DNA of 64,000 nucleotides from Dehalococcoidia bacterium (GTDB taxonomy: Bacteria; Chloroflexota; Dehalococcoidia; Tepidiformales; Tepidiformaceae), in NCBI GenBank assembly GCA_020847985.1, contig JADLBC010000040.1, positions 1-64,000 of the forward strand. The letters are read 5' to 3'. The notes under the pieces are model-generated. The model was not told the origin of the DNA and made no database searches. It worked only from the letters and a program-made list of their open reading frames with translations. Shown here piece after piece: positions 8,549-19,709 of this stretch (the first letter of the stretch is position 1; each line of letters begins with the position of its first letter). The translations under genes and the position numbers were made by a program.

Positions 8549-9928
8549 TTACTGGGGGGAACGGCGGGCGTAGCCGTAGGCGTAGCCATAGCCGTAGCGG
8601 AAGTGGCGCTTGCGGTCGGAGCCGTTGAGGACGACGCCGAGGAGTGGCTTCCGGCCGGCGCGCACGGCGGCGATGGTGTCCTCGAGGGCGCTGCGGCGGG
8701 TCTTCCCCTGGCGGGCGACGAGGAGCACGCCATCGACGAGCGGCATCCAGAGGGAGGCATCGGCCAGGCCGAGCATGGGCGGGCAATCGATCACGACGAT
8801 GTCGTAGAGCTGGGCGAGGGCGTCGATGGTCGCCTTCATCTTGCGCGAGCTGAGGAGCTCTGTCGGGTTGGGGGCGACGGGCCCGCCGGTGAGCACGGCG
8901 AGGGATTCGCCCACGTGGTTCACGAAGGCGGGGAGGGCCTGCGGATCGACGAGGAAGGTGGAGGTGAGGCCGGAGCTGTTCGGCAGCGAGAAGTAGCGGT
9001 GGGCGTCGGGCTTGCGCAGGTCGCCATCGATGAGGAGGACGCGGCGGGAGGATTCGGCGAGGGCTTCGGCGAGGTTGGCGGCAGTGGTGCTCTTGCCTTC
9101 GCCCTGGCCGGGGCTGGTGACGAGGAGGACGCGGACGTCGCTGGCCATGAGGCCGAAGGCGAGGCTCGCCTGGACCTGCCGGTAGGACTCGATGAGGTCG
9201 TCACCGGGCTCGGCGGCGAGAATGCTGGGCACCCATTCGCGCTTATCGGCGCCCTTGGGGACATCGGCGAGGAGGACGCTGCCGAGGTAGGGCACGGCCA
9301 TGCGCTCGATGTCCTCGCGCTCCTTGACGCCATCGTCGAAGTACTCGATGAGGGCGACGGCGGCGACCATGACCATGAGGCCGAGGATGAGGCCGAGGAT
9401 GACGTTGACCTTGACGTTCGGCCGGATGGGATCCTCGGGGGGGAGGGCGTTTTCGGCGACGAAGACGGTATTGAGGGCGGTGCGCGCCTCGGAACCGGCG
9501 AGCTGGGCTTCCTCGACGTATCCGGGGAAGAGGCCGGCGACGGTGTTGGCGATGAGGGCGGCACGATCGGCGTTGCGGTCCTCGGCGAGGACTTCGATGA
9601 GCTGCGTCTCGGGGATGGCGCCGGCGGAGACCTTCTTCTGGAGGGTCTTGAGGCTGGTGTTGCCGAGGATGCCGGCGGCGCGTTCAAGATTGTTCGAAGT
9701 GGTGACGAGTTCGGCGTAGGTGCGGGTGAGGGACTGGCTGCCCTGGATGTCCTGGAGGGAGGGAGCGGCCTGGTTCTCGCGCTGGTTGACGAGGATGACG
9801 GCGCGAGCCTGGTAGACACGGTCCATGCGAGCGGTCAGGAGATAGGCCGCTCCGCCGGAGAGAACGCAACCGAGGACCACGATGAGCGCCCACCGCCGGG
9901 CGATCTTCAGGTAGTCGCGAAGCGTCAT
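8549..9928 (-). CDS. Polysaccharide co-polymerase / bacterial tyrosine autokinase
   Basis: 459 residues combining a Wzz-like chain-length domain (membrane helix about 13-31 and a second near 175-197) with a cytoplasmic BY-kinase domain. The kinase has Walker A 'GQGEGKSTTAANLAEA', Walker A' 'VLLIDGDLRKP' and Walker B 'VVIDCPPML'. The C-terminus has five alternating tyrosines in 'RYGYGYAYGY' (445-453), the expected autophosphorylation cluster. BY-kinases control length and export of capsule or exopolysaccharide. It is divergent from the sugar transferase that opens the polysaccharide gene run. No matching low-molecular-weight phosphatase is in the window. Confidence 0.92.
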   Translation of the reverse strand: MTLRDYLKIARRWALIVVLGCVLSGGAAYLLTARMDRVYQARAVILVNQRENQAAPSLQDIQGSQSLTRTYAELVTTSNNLERAAGILGNTSLKTLQKKVSAGAIPETQLIEVLAEDRNADRAALIANTVAGLFPGYVEEAQLAGSEARTALNTVFVAENALPPEDPIRPNVKVNVILGLILGLMVMVAAVALIEYFDDGVKEREDIERMAVPYLGSVLLADVPKGADKREWVPSILAAEPGDDLIESYRQVQASLAFGLMASDVRVLLVTSPGQGEGKSTTAANLAEALAESSRRVLLIDGDLRKPDAHRYFSLPNSSGLTSTFLVDPQALPAFVNHVGESLAVLTGGPVAPNPTELLSSRKMKATIDALAQLYDIVVIDCPPMLGLADASLWMPLVDGVLLVARQGKTRRSALEDTIAAVRAGRKPLLGVVLNGSDRKRHFRYGYGYAYGYARRSPQ

Positions 9929-9961
9929 CTGTTACCTCTCGTCACGGCAGCAATGCTAGCA

Positions 9962-9987
9962 CCCCTCGTGACCGGCAGTACGAGGGG
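9962..9987. promoter_or_regulatory. Hairpin in the leader of the tyrosine kinase gene
   Basis: cccctcgt and acgagggg form a perfect 8-bp stem about 35 bp upstream of the kinase start, in the divergent gap 9929-10181. It could be a leader structure or an operator. I see no clear promoter boxes in this gap. Confidence 0.35.
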
Positions 9988-10181
9988 ATGCGGGAGCGCG
10001 AGCGCCGTACAGGAGAGGTATCGGCGGGATGCGCGGGTATGGGTAGCGGATGGACCGGGCGGGTGCTTTCCGGGTCCGGAAAGCCCGTGCACTCCAGGAT
10101 CGTATGCAGGGACTTTTCTGAAAGGTAACAATGTGAATGGTTTCTCTTGACCAATCTTCTTTCTGACGACAAGGTGTGCGC

Positions 10182-10919
10182 ATGGTGGCAACCCGGGAAC
10201 AAATCGCGCGCCTGCGCCCGCGAAGCGCCTCCGCGGAGCCCGATTGGGCGGTGCCGGGGCCGGTGGCGAATGCGCGCGGGGTGCTGGATGCGCCGGCGCC
10301 GCTGGAGTACCCGGAACTGCCGATGCCGGGCTGGAAGCGGGCGTTCGATGTGATGGCGGCGCTGGGGCTGCTGGCGGCGGCGTTTCCGCTGATGGCGATG
10401 ATCGCGGCGGTAGTGGCGCTGACATCCCGCGGCGGTGCGATCTACGCGCAGACGCGCATCGGCCAGGGCGGGCGGGCGTTCACCTGTTACAAGTTCCGGA
10501 CGATGGTGCGCGGGGCGGAGCGGATGAAGCCCGCGCTGGAGGACGGCAACATCGCGCGGGGGCCGCTGTTCAAGATGCGCGCGGACCCGCGATGCACGGC
10601 GATCGGGGCGGTGCTGCGCAAGACGAGCCTGGACGAACTGCCGCAGCTGTGGAACGTGGTGCGGGGGGAGATGAGCCTCGTGGGGCCGCGGCCGCCGCTG
10701 CCGGCGGAGGTGGCGCTGTACGAGCCGCACCACTTCGCGCGGCTGACGGTGGTGCCGGGGATCACGGGCCTCTGGCAGGTGACGGCGCGCAAGCGGCACG
10801 ACTTCGCGGACATGGTCGTGCTCGATGCCCAGTACGCGGCGACACTGAGCCCATGGACGGACCTTCGCATCCTGCTGAGAACGCTCCCCACGGTGTTGCG
10901 CGGCGACGGATCCTGCTGA
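10182..10919 (+). CDS. Undecaprenyl-phosphate sugar-1-phosphate transferase
   Basis: About 245 residues from ATG 10182 (AAGG upstream; GTG 10176 is an alternative). One membrane helix (about 54-76) follows 'WKRAFDVMAALG'. The catalytic domain has 'CYKFRTMV', 'LRKTSLDELPQLWNV', 'GEMSLVGPRPPLP' and 'PGITGLWQV', the bacterial sugar transferase (WbaP/WcaJ-type) signature. It starts repeat-unit synthesis by moving a hexose 1-phosphate onto undecaprenyl phosphate at the inner membrane face. It is the short single-domain form without the extra N-terminal helices. First gene of the polysaccharide run. Confidence 0.93.
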   Translation: MVATREQIARLRPRSASAEPDWAVPGPVANARGVLDAPAPLEYPELPMPGWKRAFDVMAALGLLAAAFPLMAMIAAVVALTSRGGAIYAQTRIGQGGRAFTCYKFRTMVRGAERMKPALEDGNIARGPLFKMRADPRCTAIGAVLRKTSLDELPQLWNVVRGEMSLVGPRPPLPAEVALYEPHHFARLTVVPGITGLWQVTARKRHDFADMVVLDAQYAATLSPWTDLRILLRTLPTVLRGDGSC

Positions 10920-10982
10920 TGCCGGGAATGCGGCACGGGCGAGGGATGATCGTGCGGCCGGGCCCCGGGAGAGGGTGACCCC

Positions 10983-12199
10983 ATCCGCGTCCTCATCGCG
11001 ACCTCACAGTACTGGCCGGAAATCGCCGGGAACGCGCCCTACGTCACGGGATTGGCGGAGGGGCTGGCGGCGGCCGGCCACGGCGTGACGGCGGTGACGG
11101 GCTACCCGCACTACCCGCAATGGCGGCGGCAGGGACCCTTCCGGCTTTTTTCGCACGAGCGGCGTCATGGGGTAACGGTGCGAAGGCGATGGCACTATGT
11201 GCCGCGCGCGCATTCCGCGCTCCACCGGCTGCTGTACGAAATCACGCTGACGGCGGGCGGGCTGACGGCGATCGGCGCGCGGCGGCGGCCGGACGCGGTG
11301 GTGGGGGTGGTGCCGAGCCTCTCGGGGGGTGTGATCGCGGCCGTCGCGGCGATGGTTTACCGGCGGCCGCTTGTGCTCGTCTTCCAGGACCTGATGGGGC
11401 GAGCGGCGGAGCAATCGGGGTACGCGGGCGGGTCGCGGGTGGCGCGCACGCTGAGCCGCTTCGAGCTGGCGCTGGCGCGGCGCGCGGACGCGGTCGGGAT
11501 CATCACGCCGGGGTTCCGGCAGTACCTGGAGGCGGGGGGAGTGGCGCCCGAGCGCATCCACCGGGTGCGGAACTGGCACCTCGGGGCACCTTCGAACCAG
11601 GAGCGCGCGGAGACGCGCCGGGCGCTGGGCTGGCCGGAGGACGCGTTCATCTGCCTGCACGCGGGAAACATGGGGCACAAGCAGGGGCTTTCGAACCTGG
11701 TCGAGGCGGCGCGGCTGCTGCCCGGCGGCCCGGTGCGCATCGTGCTCGCGGGCGATGGGAACGAACGCGAGCGGCTGGAGCGGGAGGCGGCGAACGTGCC
11801 GGGCGGACGGATCGCGTTCCTGGGGCCGCGCGCGCCGGGAGCCTACGAAGCGATGCTGGCGGCGGCGGATGTGCTGCTCGTGAACCAGCTGCCGGCGGTT
11901 TCGGACATGGCGTTGCCGAGCAAGCTGACGTCGTATTTCGCGGCGGGGAGGCCGGTGGTGGCAGCGGTCGCGGCTGAGAGCGAAGCCGCTCACGAGGTGA
12001 CGCTTGCGGGGGCGGGTATCGTAGTGCCCGCGGGGGAGCCTGCGCAGCTGGCGGACGTGCTGGTGTCGCTACACCGTGAGCCCGGGAAGGCCGAAACTTT
12101 CGGAGAGGCCGGGCGAGCGTACGCGATGCGCGCGCTTTCCCGGGACGCTGCCCTCGCGGAGTACGAAGCCATGATCCGATCGGCCATCGGCCGCACGCC

Positions 12200-12203
<4 letters not shown>
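10983..12203 (+). CDS. Glycosyltransferase (GT4, WcaI-like) with apparent ATC start
   Basis: The reading frame is open from 10950. Family members begin with a first Rossmann strand like '[19 protein letters not shown]', which here starts at 10983 with ATC. No ATG, GTG or TTG exists between the upstream stop (10947) and TTG 11052, which would remove that strand. A good ribosome binding site (GGAGAGGGTGA, 10968-10978) is spaced for 10983. The C-terminal half has '[18 protein letters not shown]' and '[17 protein letters not shown]', typical of GT4 retaining transferases. It probably adds a sugar to the lipid-linked unit. Its stop overlaps the gmd start. Family confident; start uncertain. Confidence 0.85.
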
Positions 12204-14171
<1,968 letters not shown>

Positions 14172-14176
14172 GCACG

Positions 14177-15478
14177 GTGGCGCGCCGGGCGATTCCGTTC
14201 GCACGGCGCCATGCCGAGGTTGCGTCCTCGATTACGGCGGGGCTGGTGATCCAGGGTTCGCTGGTGGTGAGCGGGCCGCTGGGGGCGCGCATCCTGGGGC
14301 CGGAGGACCGCGGCCACCTCGCGCTGTTGCTCATCCTGCCGGCGATCCTGGCGCACCTGGCGACGCTGGGGCTGCCGCTGGCGATCACGTTCCACGTCGC
14401 GGCGGAGCCGGGGCACGCGCGCCCGGTGCTGCGGTCGCTGGGGTGGCTGACGGTCGTGCCGGCGATGGCGCTGGGGGCGGGGAACGCGGCGTTCGTCGCG
14501 CTGGTGTACGGCGGGGGCGAAGGGTACCTGCTCGTGACGGGGCTGATCTCGGCGGCGTTCGTGCCGGCGTGGGTGGCGCACCAGTACGGGCTCGCGCTCT
14601 TGCAGGGCCTCGGGCGCCGGGGATGGTTTCAAACGCTGCGGGTGTTGCCTTCGCCCCTGTATTGCGCGGCGCTGGTGCCGCTGTTCCTGGGCGATGGGCA
14701 GCGGCTGCCGGAGGTGATGGGTGCCTGGGTGGGGATGCACGTGATCGGCGCGGCGCTGAGCCTGTGGGCGGGATTGCGGGCGCTGCCGGGCGAGGCCGCC
14801 GGGGCGCCTTCGCGCGCGGGGCTGCGGCGCTTCGGGTTGCGGTCGATGGTGGGGGCGATTTCGCCGATCGAGACGTTCCGGATCGACCAGCTGCTGGTGG
14901 GGGTGCTGCTTTCGCCGGTGCACCTGGGGATTTACGTGGTGGCGCTGGCGTTCGTGAACCTGCCGCGCTTCATCGCCGCGAGCGTCGGGGCGGTGGCCTA
15001 TCCGCGGGTGGCGGCGGCGGTGGCGCGGGAACGGGCGCTGGTGGGCGGCATCGCGCGGCACCATGTGCTGCTGACGTTGCTGGTGGTGACCCCGGCGGTG
15101 GCGCTCGCGATGGCGTTCGTGCCGTGGGTGATTCGCGTGTTCTTCGGGGAGGAGTTCGCGAGCGCGGGCACGACGGCGCGGATCCTGCTCGCCGGGTCGG
15201 TGCTGTTCGCGGTGGACCGGGTGCTGGGGGATTGCGCGCGGGGCGCGGGGCTCGGGGCAATCGACACGGTCGCGGAGGTGGCGTCGTGGGTATCGCTGCT
15301 GGCGGCGGCGGCGGTGCTCGTGCCGCTGTTCGACACGAACGGCGTGGCGGCGGCCCTGGGCGTGGCGGGCGCGGTGAGCCTGGGCTTGCTGACTGTGCTG
15401 TGGCTGCGGAGCGGCATGGGCGCGGCGCCGCGGACTCCGGCTCCAGAACGTGCACTGCCGGCGCCGGACGGCCGATAA
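14177..15478 (+). CDS. Polysaccharide flippase (Wzx/MATE-like)
   Basis: 433 residues from GTG 14177, five bases after fcl. About 12 hydrophobic segments spread over the whole length, with 'GARILGPEDRGHLALLL' at the first helix and 'RIDQLLVGVLLSPVHLGIYVVA' mid-protein, as in oligosaccharide flippases of the MOP superfamily. It would move the lipid-linked repeat unit across the cytoplasmic membrane. The assignment rests on topology, these motifs and gene order (between sugar-nucleotide genes and the polymerase). Confidence 0.82.
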   Translation: MARRAIPFARRHAEVASSITAGLVIQGSLVVSGPLGARILGPEDRGHLALLLILPAILAHLATLGLPLAITFHVAAEPGHARPVLRSLGWLTVVPAMALGAGNAAFVALVYGGGEGYLLVTGLISAAFVPAWVAHQYGLALLQGLGRRGWFQTLRVLPSPLYCAALVPLFLGDGQRLPEVMGAWVGMHVIGAALSLWAGLRALPGEAAGAPSRAGLRRFGLRSMVGAISPIETFRIDQLLVGVLLSPVHLGIYVVALAFVNLPRFIAASVGAVAYPRVAAAVARERALVGGIARHHVLLTLLVVTPAVALAMAFVPWVIRVFFGEEFASAGTTARILLAGSVLFAVDRVLGDCARGAGLGAIDTVAEVASWVSLLAAAAVLVPLFDTNGVAAALGVAGAVSLGLLTVLWLRSGMGAAPRTPAPERALPAPDGR

Positions 15479-15479
15479 C

Positions 15480-16967
15480 ATGGCAGGAATGGCAGTGCGA
15501 ACGTTCCCGGCGGCGACGGCACACATCCCGGCGCGGTTGGCCCTGGCGCTGGTGGCGCTGGTGGCCGCGGCGGCGGCGGGGGCAGCCGCGGCCGCGCTGG
15601 GGGTCTCGCCGGGGGTGGCGATGCTGGTGGCCTCGGGCGGCGCGCTGCTGCTGCCGTTCGCGCGGGCGGCGCACCTGCGGCGCTTCGACCCCTTCGAGCC
15701 GATTTTCCTGGCGGCGGTGGCGCACGGGACGATGTTCGTGGTGCGGCCGGCGGCGGAACTGGTGCGCGGCGACCTGGTGTACTGGCGGCCGACGCGCGTG
15801 ATCGACACCTCGGGAACGATGGATACGGTGATCGGGCTCGGGCTGGCGGCCTCGGTGGCGCTGATTGTGGGGTATTACCTGCCGGTCGGGCCGCGCCTTG
15901 CCCGGCGCGTGCGGACCCCGGCGGCGGCGCCACACGCGGATTCGATCCTGGCGGTGGCGCTGCTGGTGGCGCTCGCGGGGATGGCGCTCTTCGGCCTGTT
16001 CCTGATGACATCCGGTGGGACGGCGGCGATCCGGTCGTTCCTCGCGGGCCGCGATATCTCGCAGGTGGGGTTGTACCGGCAATCGACGGGGTACCTGTAC
16101 TACGGGCCATTCCTGCTGATCCCCGCGGCACTGCTGGCGGCGGCGGCTTCGCGGGCGCGGCGGGACCTCGGGATCCTGGTGGTGGCGGCGCTGATCGCGG
16201 GGATGTTGCTGGTGATTGCCGTGCCGACGGGGAACCGGATCTTCATCCTGCCGCTGGCGGGGTCGCTGGCGACGTACTTCTACGTGGCGAGAGGGAAGCG
16301 GCCGGCGGCGTGGGCGGTGGTGCTCGTGGGCATCGCGGCGCTGCTGGCATCGCACGCGCTGCTGCTGGCGCGGGAGGCGAGGGGCGAGGGGCTCGCGGCC
16401 TCGGTCGTGACGACGATGAGCCACCCGCTGGATTCGCTGCAGCCGATCACGACGCAGGCGGACGCGGAGATGGCGCCGGCGCTGGCGGCGGTGATCGCGG
16501 TGGATTCGGTGAAGCCGGCGAGCACGCACGGGTTCGCGACGATTGGGGACACGTTCGTACGGCCGCTGCCGCGGCTTCTCTGGCGCGATAAGCCGCTGCC
16601 GGTGCGGCACCAGGTGATCCAGGAGACGTGGCCGATCGAGTACAAGGGCGGCTATGCGAACCCGGAGTTTTCCATCCTGCTGTACTTCTACCTGGATGCT
16701 TCGTTCTTCGGAGTGGTGCTGGGGATGATGATTGTGGGGATTCTTTTGCGCTGGCTGTACGTGGCATTCCTCGCGCAGAGCGAGAGCCAGGTGATGCAGC
16801 TGGCGTTCGCGGTGTTGCTGCCTTTCATACCCATCCTGCTGCGCGATAGCCCGACAGACACGGTCGTCAAACTGGCGTTTTCGCTGGTCCCGTTGATGGC
16901 GGTCTGCTGGCTCGCGACGGACCGGCGGCGCGCTCCGGCGGTGCCGGTCGAACCGTGGCGGCGATGA
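15480..16967 (+). CDS. O-antigen/exopolysaccharide polymerase (Wzy-like)
   Basis: About 495 residues from ATG 15480 (ATG 15489 is also possible), beginning one base after the flippase stop. About 10-12 membrane helices, a long periplasmic loop in the second half ('HPLDSLQPITTQADAEM', 'LLWRDKPLPVRHQVIQETW') and late helices with 'YANPEFSILLYFYLD'. Wzy proteins diverge strongly in sequence and are recognised mainly by topology and context, as here. It would link repeat units on the outer face of the membrane. Confidence 0.75.
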   Translation: MAGMAVRTFPAATAHIPARLALALVALVAAAAAGAAAAALGVSPGVAMLVASGGALLLPFARAAHLRRFDPFEPIFLAAVAHGTMFVVRPAAELVRGDLVYWRPTRVIDTSGTMDTVIGLGLAASVALIVGYYLPVGPRLARRVRTPAAAPHADSILAVALLVALAGMALFGLFLMTSGGTAAIRSFLAGRDISQVGLYRQSTGYLYYGPFLLIPAALLAAAASRARRDLGILVVAALIAGMLLVIAVPTGNRIFILPLAGSLATYFYVARGKRPAAWAVVLVGIAALLASHALLLAREARGEGLAASVVTTMSHPLDSLQPITTQADAEMAPALAAVIAVDSVKPASTHGFATIGDTFVRPLPRLLWRDKPLPVRHQVIQETWPIEYKGGYANPEFSILLYFYLDASFFGVVLGMMIVGILLRWLYVAFLAQSESQVMQLAFAVLLPFIPILLRDSPTDTVVKLAFSLVPLMAVCWLATDRRRAPAVPVEPWRR

Positions 16968-18160
16968 CCAGGCCGGCGATGAAGCGCTTCCTCCACGTGA
17001 TCCACTACCCGGTCTTCGGGGGGCCAACGAACCAGGCCCTGCGGCTGGCGGCGCCGTTGCGGGAGCTGGGGTGGGAGACGCTGGTGCTCCTTCCGGATGA
17101 GCCCGGGAACTCGGTCGAGCGGCTGCGAGCGGCAGGGGTGGAGACGGTGACGCTGCCGTTGCATCGGCTGCGCGCGACGCCGGACCCGCGCGTGCAGGCG
17201 CGTTTCGCAGGCGCCTTCGCCGACGAGGTGCGGGCCATCCGGGGACTCATCCGGGAGCGCGGGATCGACCTGGTGCTGGTGACGGGGCTGACCAACCCGC
17301 ACGCGGGCTTCGCCGCGCGCCGCGAGGGGACGGCCGTGACCTGGCAACTGGTGGACACGCGCCCGCCGATGGCGATGCGCCGGGCGCTGATGCCGGTGGT
17401 GACGCGGCTGGCGGATTCGCTAATGACGACGGGGCGCGAGGTGGCGCGCGTCCATCCCGGCGCGCTCGGATTCGGGCGGCGGCTGGTGCCGTTCTTCCCG
17501 CCGGTGGACCTGGACGCGTTCGCGGATTCGGCGGCGAAACGTGACGCGGCGCGCGCGGAGATGGGCATCGCGCCGGACGCCTTCGTCGTCGGGACTGTAG
17601 GGAATATCAACGCGCAGAAGGGGCACGAGTACCTGCTGCGGGCGGCGGCGCGCGCGCGGGAGCACGTGCCGAACCTGGCGCTGCGCATCCTCGGGGCGCG
17701 GACCCCGACGCAGGCGCGCTATGAAGCGCGGCTGCGCCGGGAGGCGCGCCTGCTGGGGTTCGACCCCGGGGTGGTGTTCGTGGAGCCGGGGCCCCGGGTG
17801 CCGGCGCTGCTGCCCGCCTTCGATCTGTTCGTGCTGACCTCGGTGCCGCGGAGCGAGGGGATCCCGACGGCGGTATTGGAGGCGATGGCCGCGGGGCTCG
17901 CGGTGGTAACGACGGACGTGGGCGCGGTGCGGGAGGCGGTGACGCCGGACACGGGGATCGTCGTGCCGGCGCTGCGGCCGGATGCGATCGCGGCGGCGAT
18001 CGGTGCGCTCGCGGGCGACGGGGGGCGTCGCGAAGGGATGGCTGCGGCGGGGCGTGCACGCGCGTTAGGGGCGTTCTCGGCGCGGCAGTCGGCCGAGGCG
18101 CACGTGCGGGCGTTCGGGATCGCGATGGAACGGGCGGCACGCCGTGGCGGAGGCCGGTGA
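16964..18160 (+). CDS. Glycosyltransferase family 4
   Basis: 398 residues from ATG 16964, sharing ATGA with the polymerase stop. N-terminal 'HVIHYPVFGGPTNQALRLA' is an acceptor-side Rossmann fold. The C-terminal nucleotide-sugar domain has 'VGTVGNINAQKGHEYLLRAA' and 'PRSEGIPTAVLEAMAAGLAV', the GT4 EX7E region. It is a cytoplasmic enzyme that probably adds one sugar of the repeat unit. It is the last gene of the polysaccharide run. Confidence 0.9.
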   Translation: MTRPAMKRFLHVIHYPVFGGPTNQALRLAAPLRELGWETLVLLPDEPGNSVERLRAAGVETVTLPLHRLRATPDPRVQARFAGAFADEVRAIRGLIRERGIDLVLVTGLTNPHAGFAARREGTAVTWQLVDTRPPMAMRRALMPVVTRLADSLMTTGREVARVHPGALGFGRRLVPFFPPVDLDAFADSAAKRDAARAEMGIAPDAFVVGTVGNINAQKGHEYLLRAAARAREHVPNLALRILGARTPTQARYEARLRREARLLGFDPGVVFVEPGPRVPALLPAFDLFVLTSVPRSEGIPTAVLEAMAAGLAVVTTDVGAVREAVTPDTGIVVPALRPDAIAAAIGALAGDGGRREGMAAAGRARALGAFSARQSAEAHVRAFGIAMERAARRGGGR

Positions 18161-18217
18161 GGGGTGCGAAGCAGTTGCGCGCGCAAGAAAAGCTGAACCT
18201 GTTCTTTCTACGGAATC

Positions 18218-18931
18218 GTGTCTGACGACCGGGCCGACCTTTTCCCGAATGCCATTCGAGGTATGTTCGGCGTCAGCAAAAGCATGACTACCAACTCTTC
18301 CACTCGCGAGCAGCTTACCAACACACGACGAAAGATCGTCCTCACGCTCAAGCAGCGCGGGGAGGCAAATGCCGTGGAACTGGCCGAGGCGCTGTACGTG
18401 ACGGTGAGCGCGATCCGGCAGCACCTGGGGCGGCTCACGGGTGAGGGGCTCATCGCCTACCGCGAAGTGGGGCAGGGTCCGGGGCGGCGGCGGCGGCTCT
18501 ACTACCTGACGCCGGCGGCGGAATCGCTCTTCCCGAATGGCTACGAGGAGTTGCTCACGCGGCTGATGACGTTCGTGCAGCACGAGGACCCGGAGCTGAT
18601 GGACCGCTTCGTGGCGGCGGAGAGCCGCTGGCGTTCGGAGCGTGCGCGGCGCAGCGGCCCGCCACCGGGATACTTCGCGCAGATCGAGAGCGTCGTGCAG
18701 TGGTACGCCCGGGATTCGTTCCTGCCGGAAGTGGATGGAGCGGAGGGCGTGGACGGCGCGGACATCCAGATGCAGCACTGCCCGGTGCTGGCGGCGGCGC
18801 GCATCGCGCCGGCCATCTGCGACGGCGAATGGGCGTTCATCCGCGAACAGATCCCGGATGGCGATGTGGCGCGGGTCGCATGGCGGCTCGATGGCGCCAA
18901 CGTGTGCGTCTACCGCGTGCGGAAGGCCTGA
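18218..18931 (+). CDS. SufR-like Fe-S/HTH transcriptional regulator
   Basis: 237 residues from GTG 18218; ATG 18263 or 18284 may be the true start, since the winged helix begins near residue 33. HTH: 'RGEANAVELAEALYVTVSAI', then 'RQHLGRLTGEGLI', and wing 'GRRRRLYYLT'. C-terminal cysteines at 188, 201 and 230 fit the SufR pattern C-x12-C-x13-C-x14-C exactly, except that the third position (215) is Gly. SufR proteins sense [Fe-S] cluster status and repress suf genes; no suf gene lies in this window. The stop is one base from the convergent phosphoesterase stop. Confidence 0.8.
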   Translation: MSDDRADLFPNAIRGMFGVSKSMTTNSSTREQLTNTRRKIVLTLKQRGEANAVELAEALYVTVSAIRQHLGRLTGEGLIAYREVGQGPGRRRRLYYLTPAAESLFPNGYEELLTRLMTFVQHEDPELMDRFVAAESRWRSERARRSGPPPGYFAQIESVVQWYARDSFLPEVDGAEGVDGADIQMQHCPVLAAARIAPAICDGEWAFIREQIPDGDVARVAWRLDGANVCVYRVRKA

Positions 18932-18932
18932 C

Positions 18933-19550
18933 TCAGCGCTTTTTCCGCCAACGACTCCAATCGAACGGTTCGATCCCGGCTTCGGTGAGCTGCCAGATGG
19001 TGGCGTCGGCCTGGCCTCCGCTGATTTCGAGGAAGCCGATGGTGCCGAGCTGCGTGTTCAGGTTGTGGGGATACGTGGGCGAGCCGGGGTTGATGCAGAG
19101 GATGCCGTTGACGGTGTCGATCGCCTCGACGTGGGTATCGCCGTAGATGAGGACGTCGAGCTGCTCATCGCCGAAGTAGCGCTTCATGGCGCGTTCGAGG
19201 GTGACGTGCGGCGGGTATTCGGGGATGGGGACATCGTGGGTCATGCCGACCTTGAGGCCACCGAGGGTGAGCACCCAGGATTCGCGCATGCGCCAGTGGT
19301 CGGGCTGGACGGGGCGGCCTCCGGAGCCATCCTCGCCGTTGCCGCGGGCGGCCCAGAGCGGGGCGATATCGTGCAGCTGGTCGAGGATGAAGAGCTCGTG
19401 GATATCGCCGGCGTGGAGGATGGCATCGACGCCGGCGAAGGCATCGAAGACCTGGGGCCAGAGCTCGGGGCGCGCCTCGGGGATGTGGGTATCGGAGATG
19501 AGGCCGATGCGCAGGGTGTCGCGCGTCGCGAGTTCGAGGAAGTCGTCCAC
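18933..19550 (-). CDS. YfcE/MJ0936-type metallophosphoesterase
   Basis: 205 residues from GTG 19550 with AGGGGG five bases upstream. Metal-binding motifs in order: 'GLISDTHIPE', 'ILHAGDIHEL', 'AARGNGED', 'GMTHDVPIPE', 'LIYGDTHVEA' and 'NPGSPTYP'. These match the calcineurin-like YfcE family of small phosphodiesterases. The cellular substrate is unknown. It converges on the SufR-like gene with a one-base gap and is divergent from the LLM monooxygenase. Confidence 0.9.
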   Translation of the reverse strand: MDDFLELATRDTLRIGLISDTHIPEARPELWPQVFDAFAGVDAILHAGDIHELFILDQLHDIAPLWAARGNGEDGSGGRPVQPDHWRMRESWVLTLGGLKVGMTHDVPIPEYPPHVTLERAMKRYFGDEQLDVLIYGDTHVEAIDTVNGILCINPGSPTYPHNLNTQLGTIGFLEISGGQADATIWQLTEAGIEPFDWSRWRKKR

Positions 19551-19709
19551 CAGTGCCCCCTGTATGCCGGTCGCCGTCGTGCCGCGCGATGTGGCCAGCG
19601 CATGGTGCCGTGCGAAGGGCGGGGATGCCAACCCCCCGGGCGGCGCGGCGGCCCGGACGGCAGCATCCGATGGCTGGTATAACAGGCGGACCACTTCGGG
19701 AGGGCCGGC

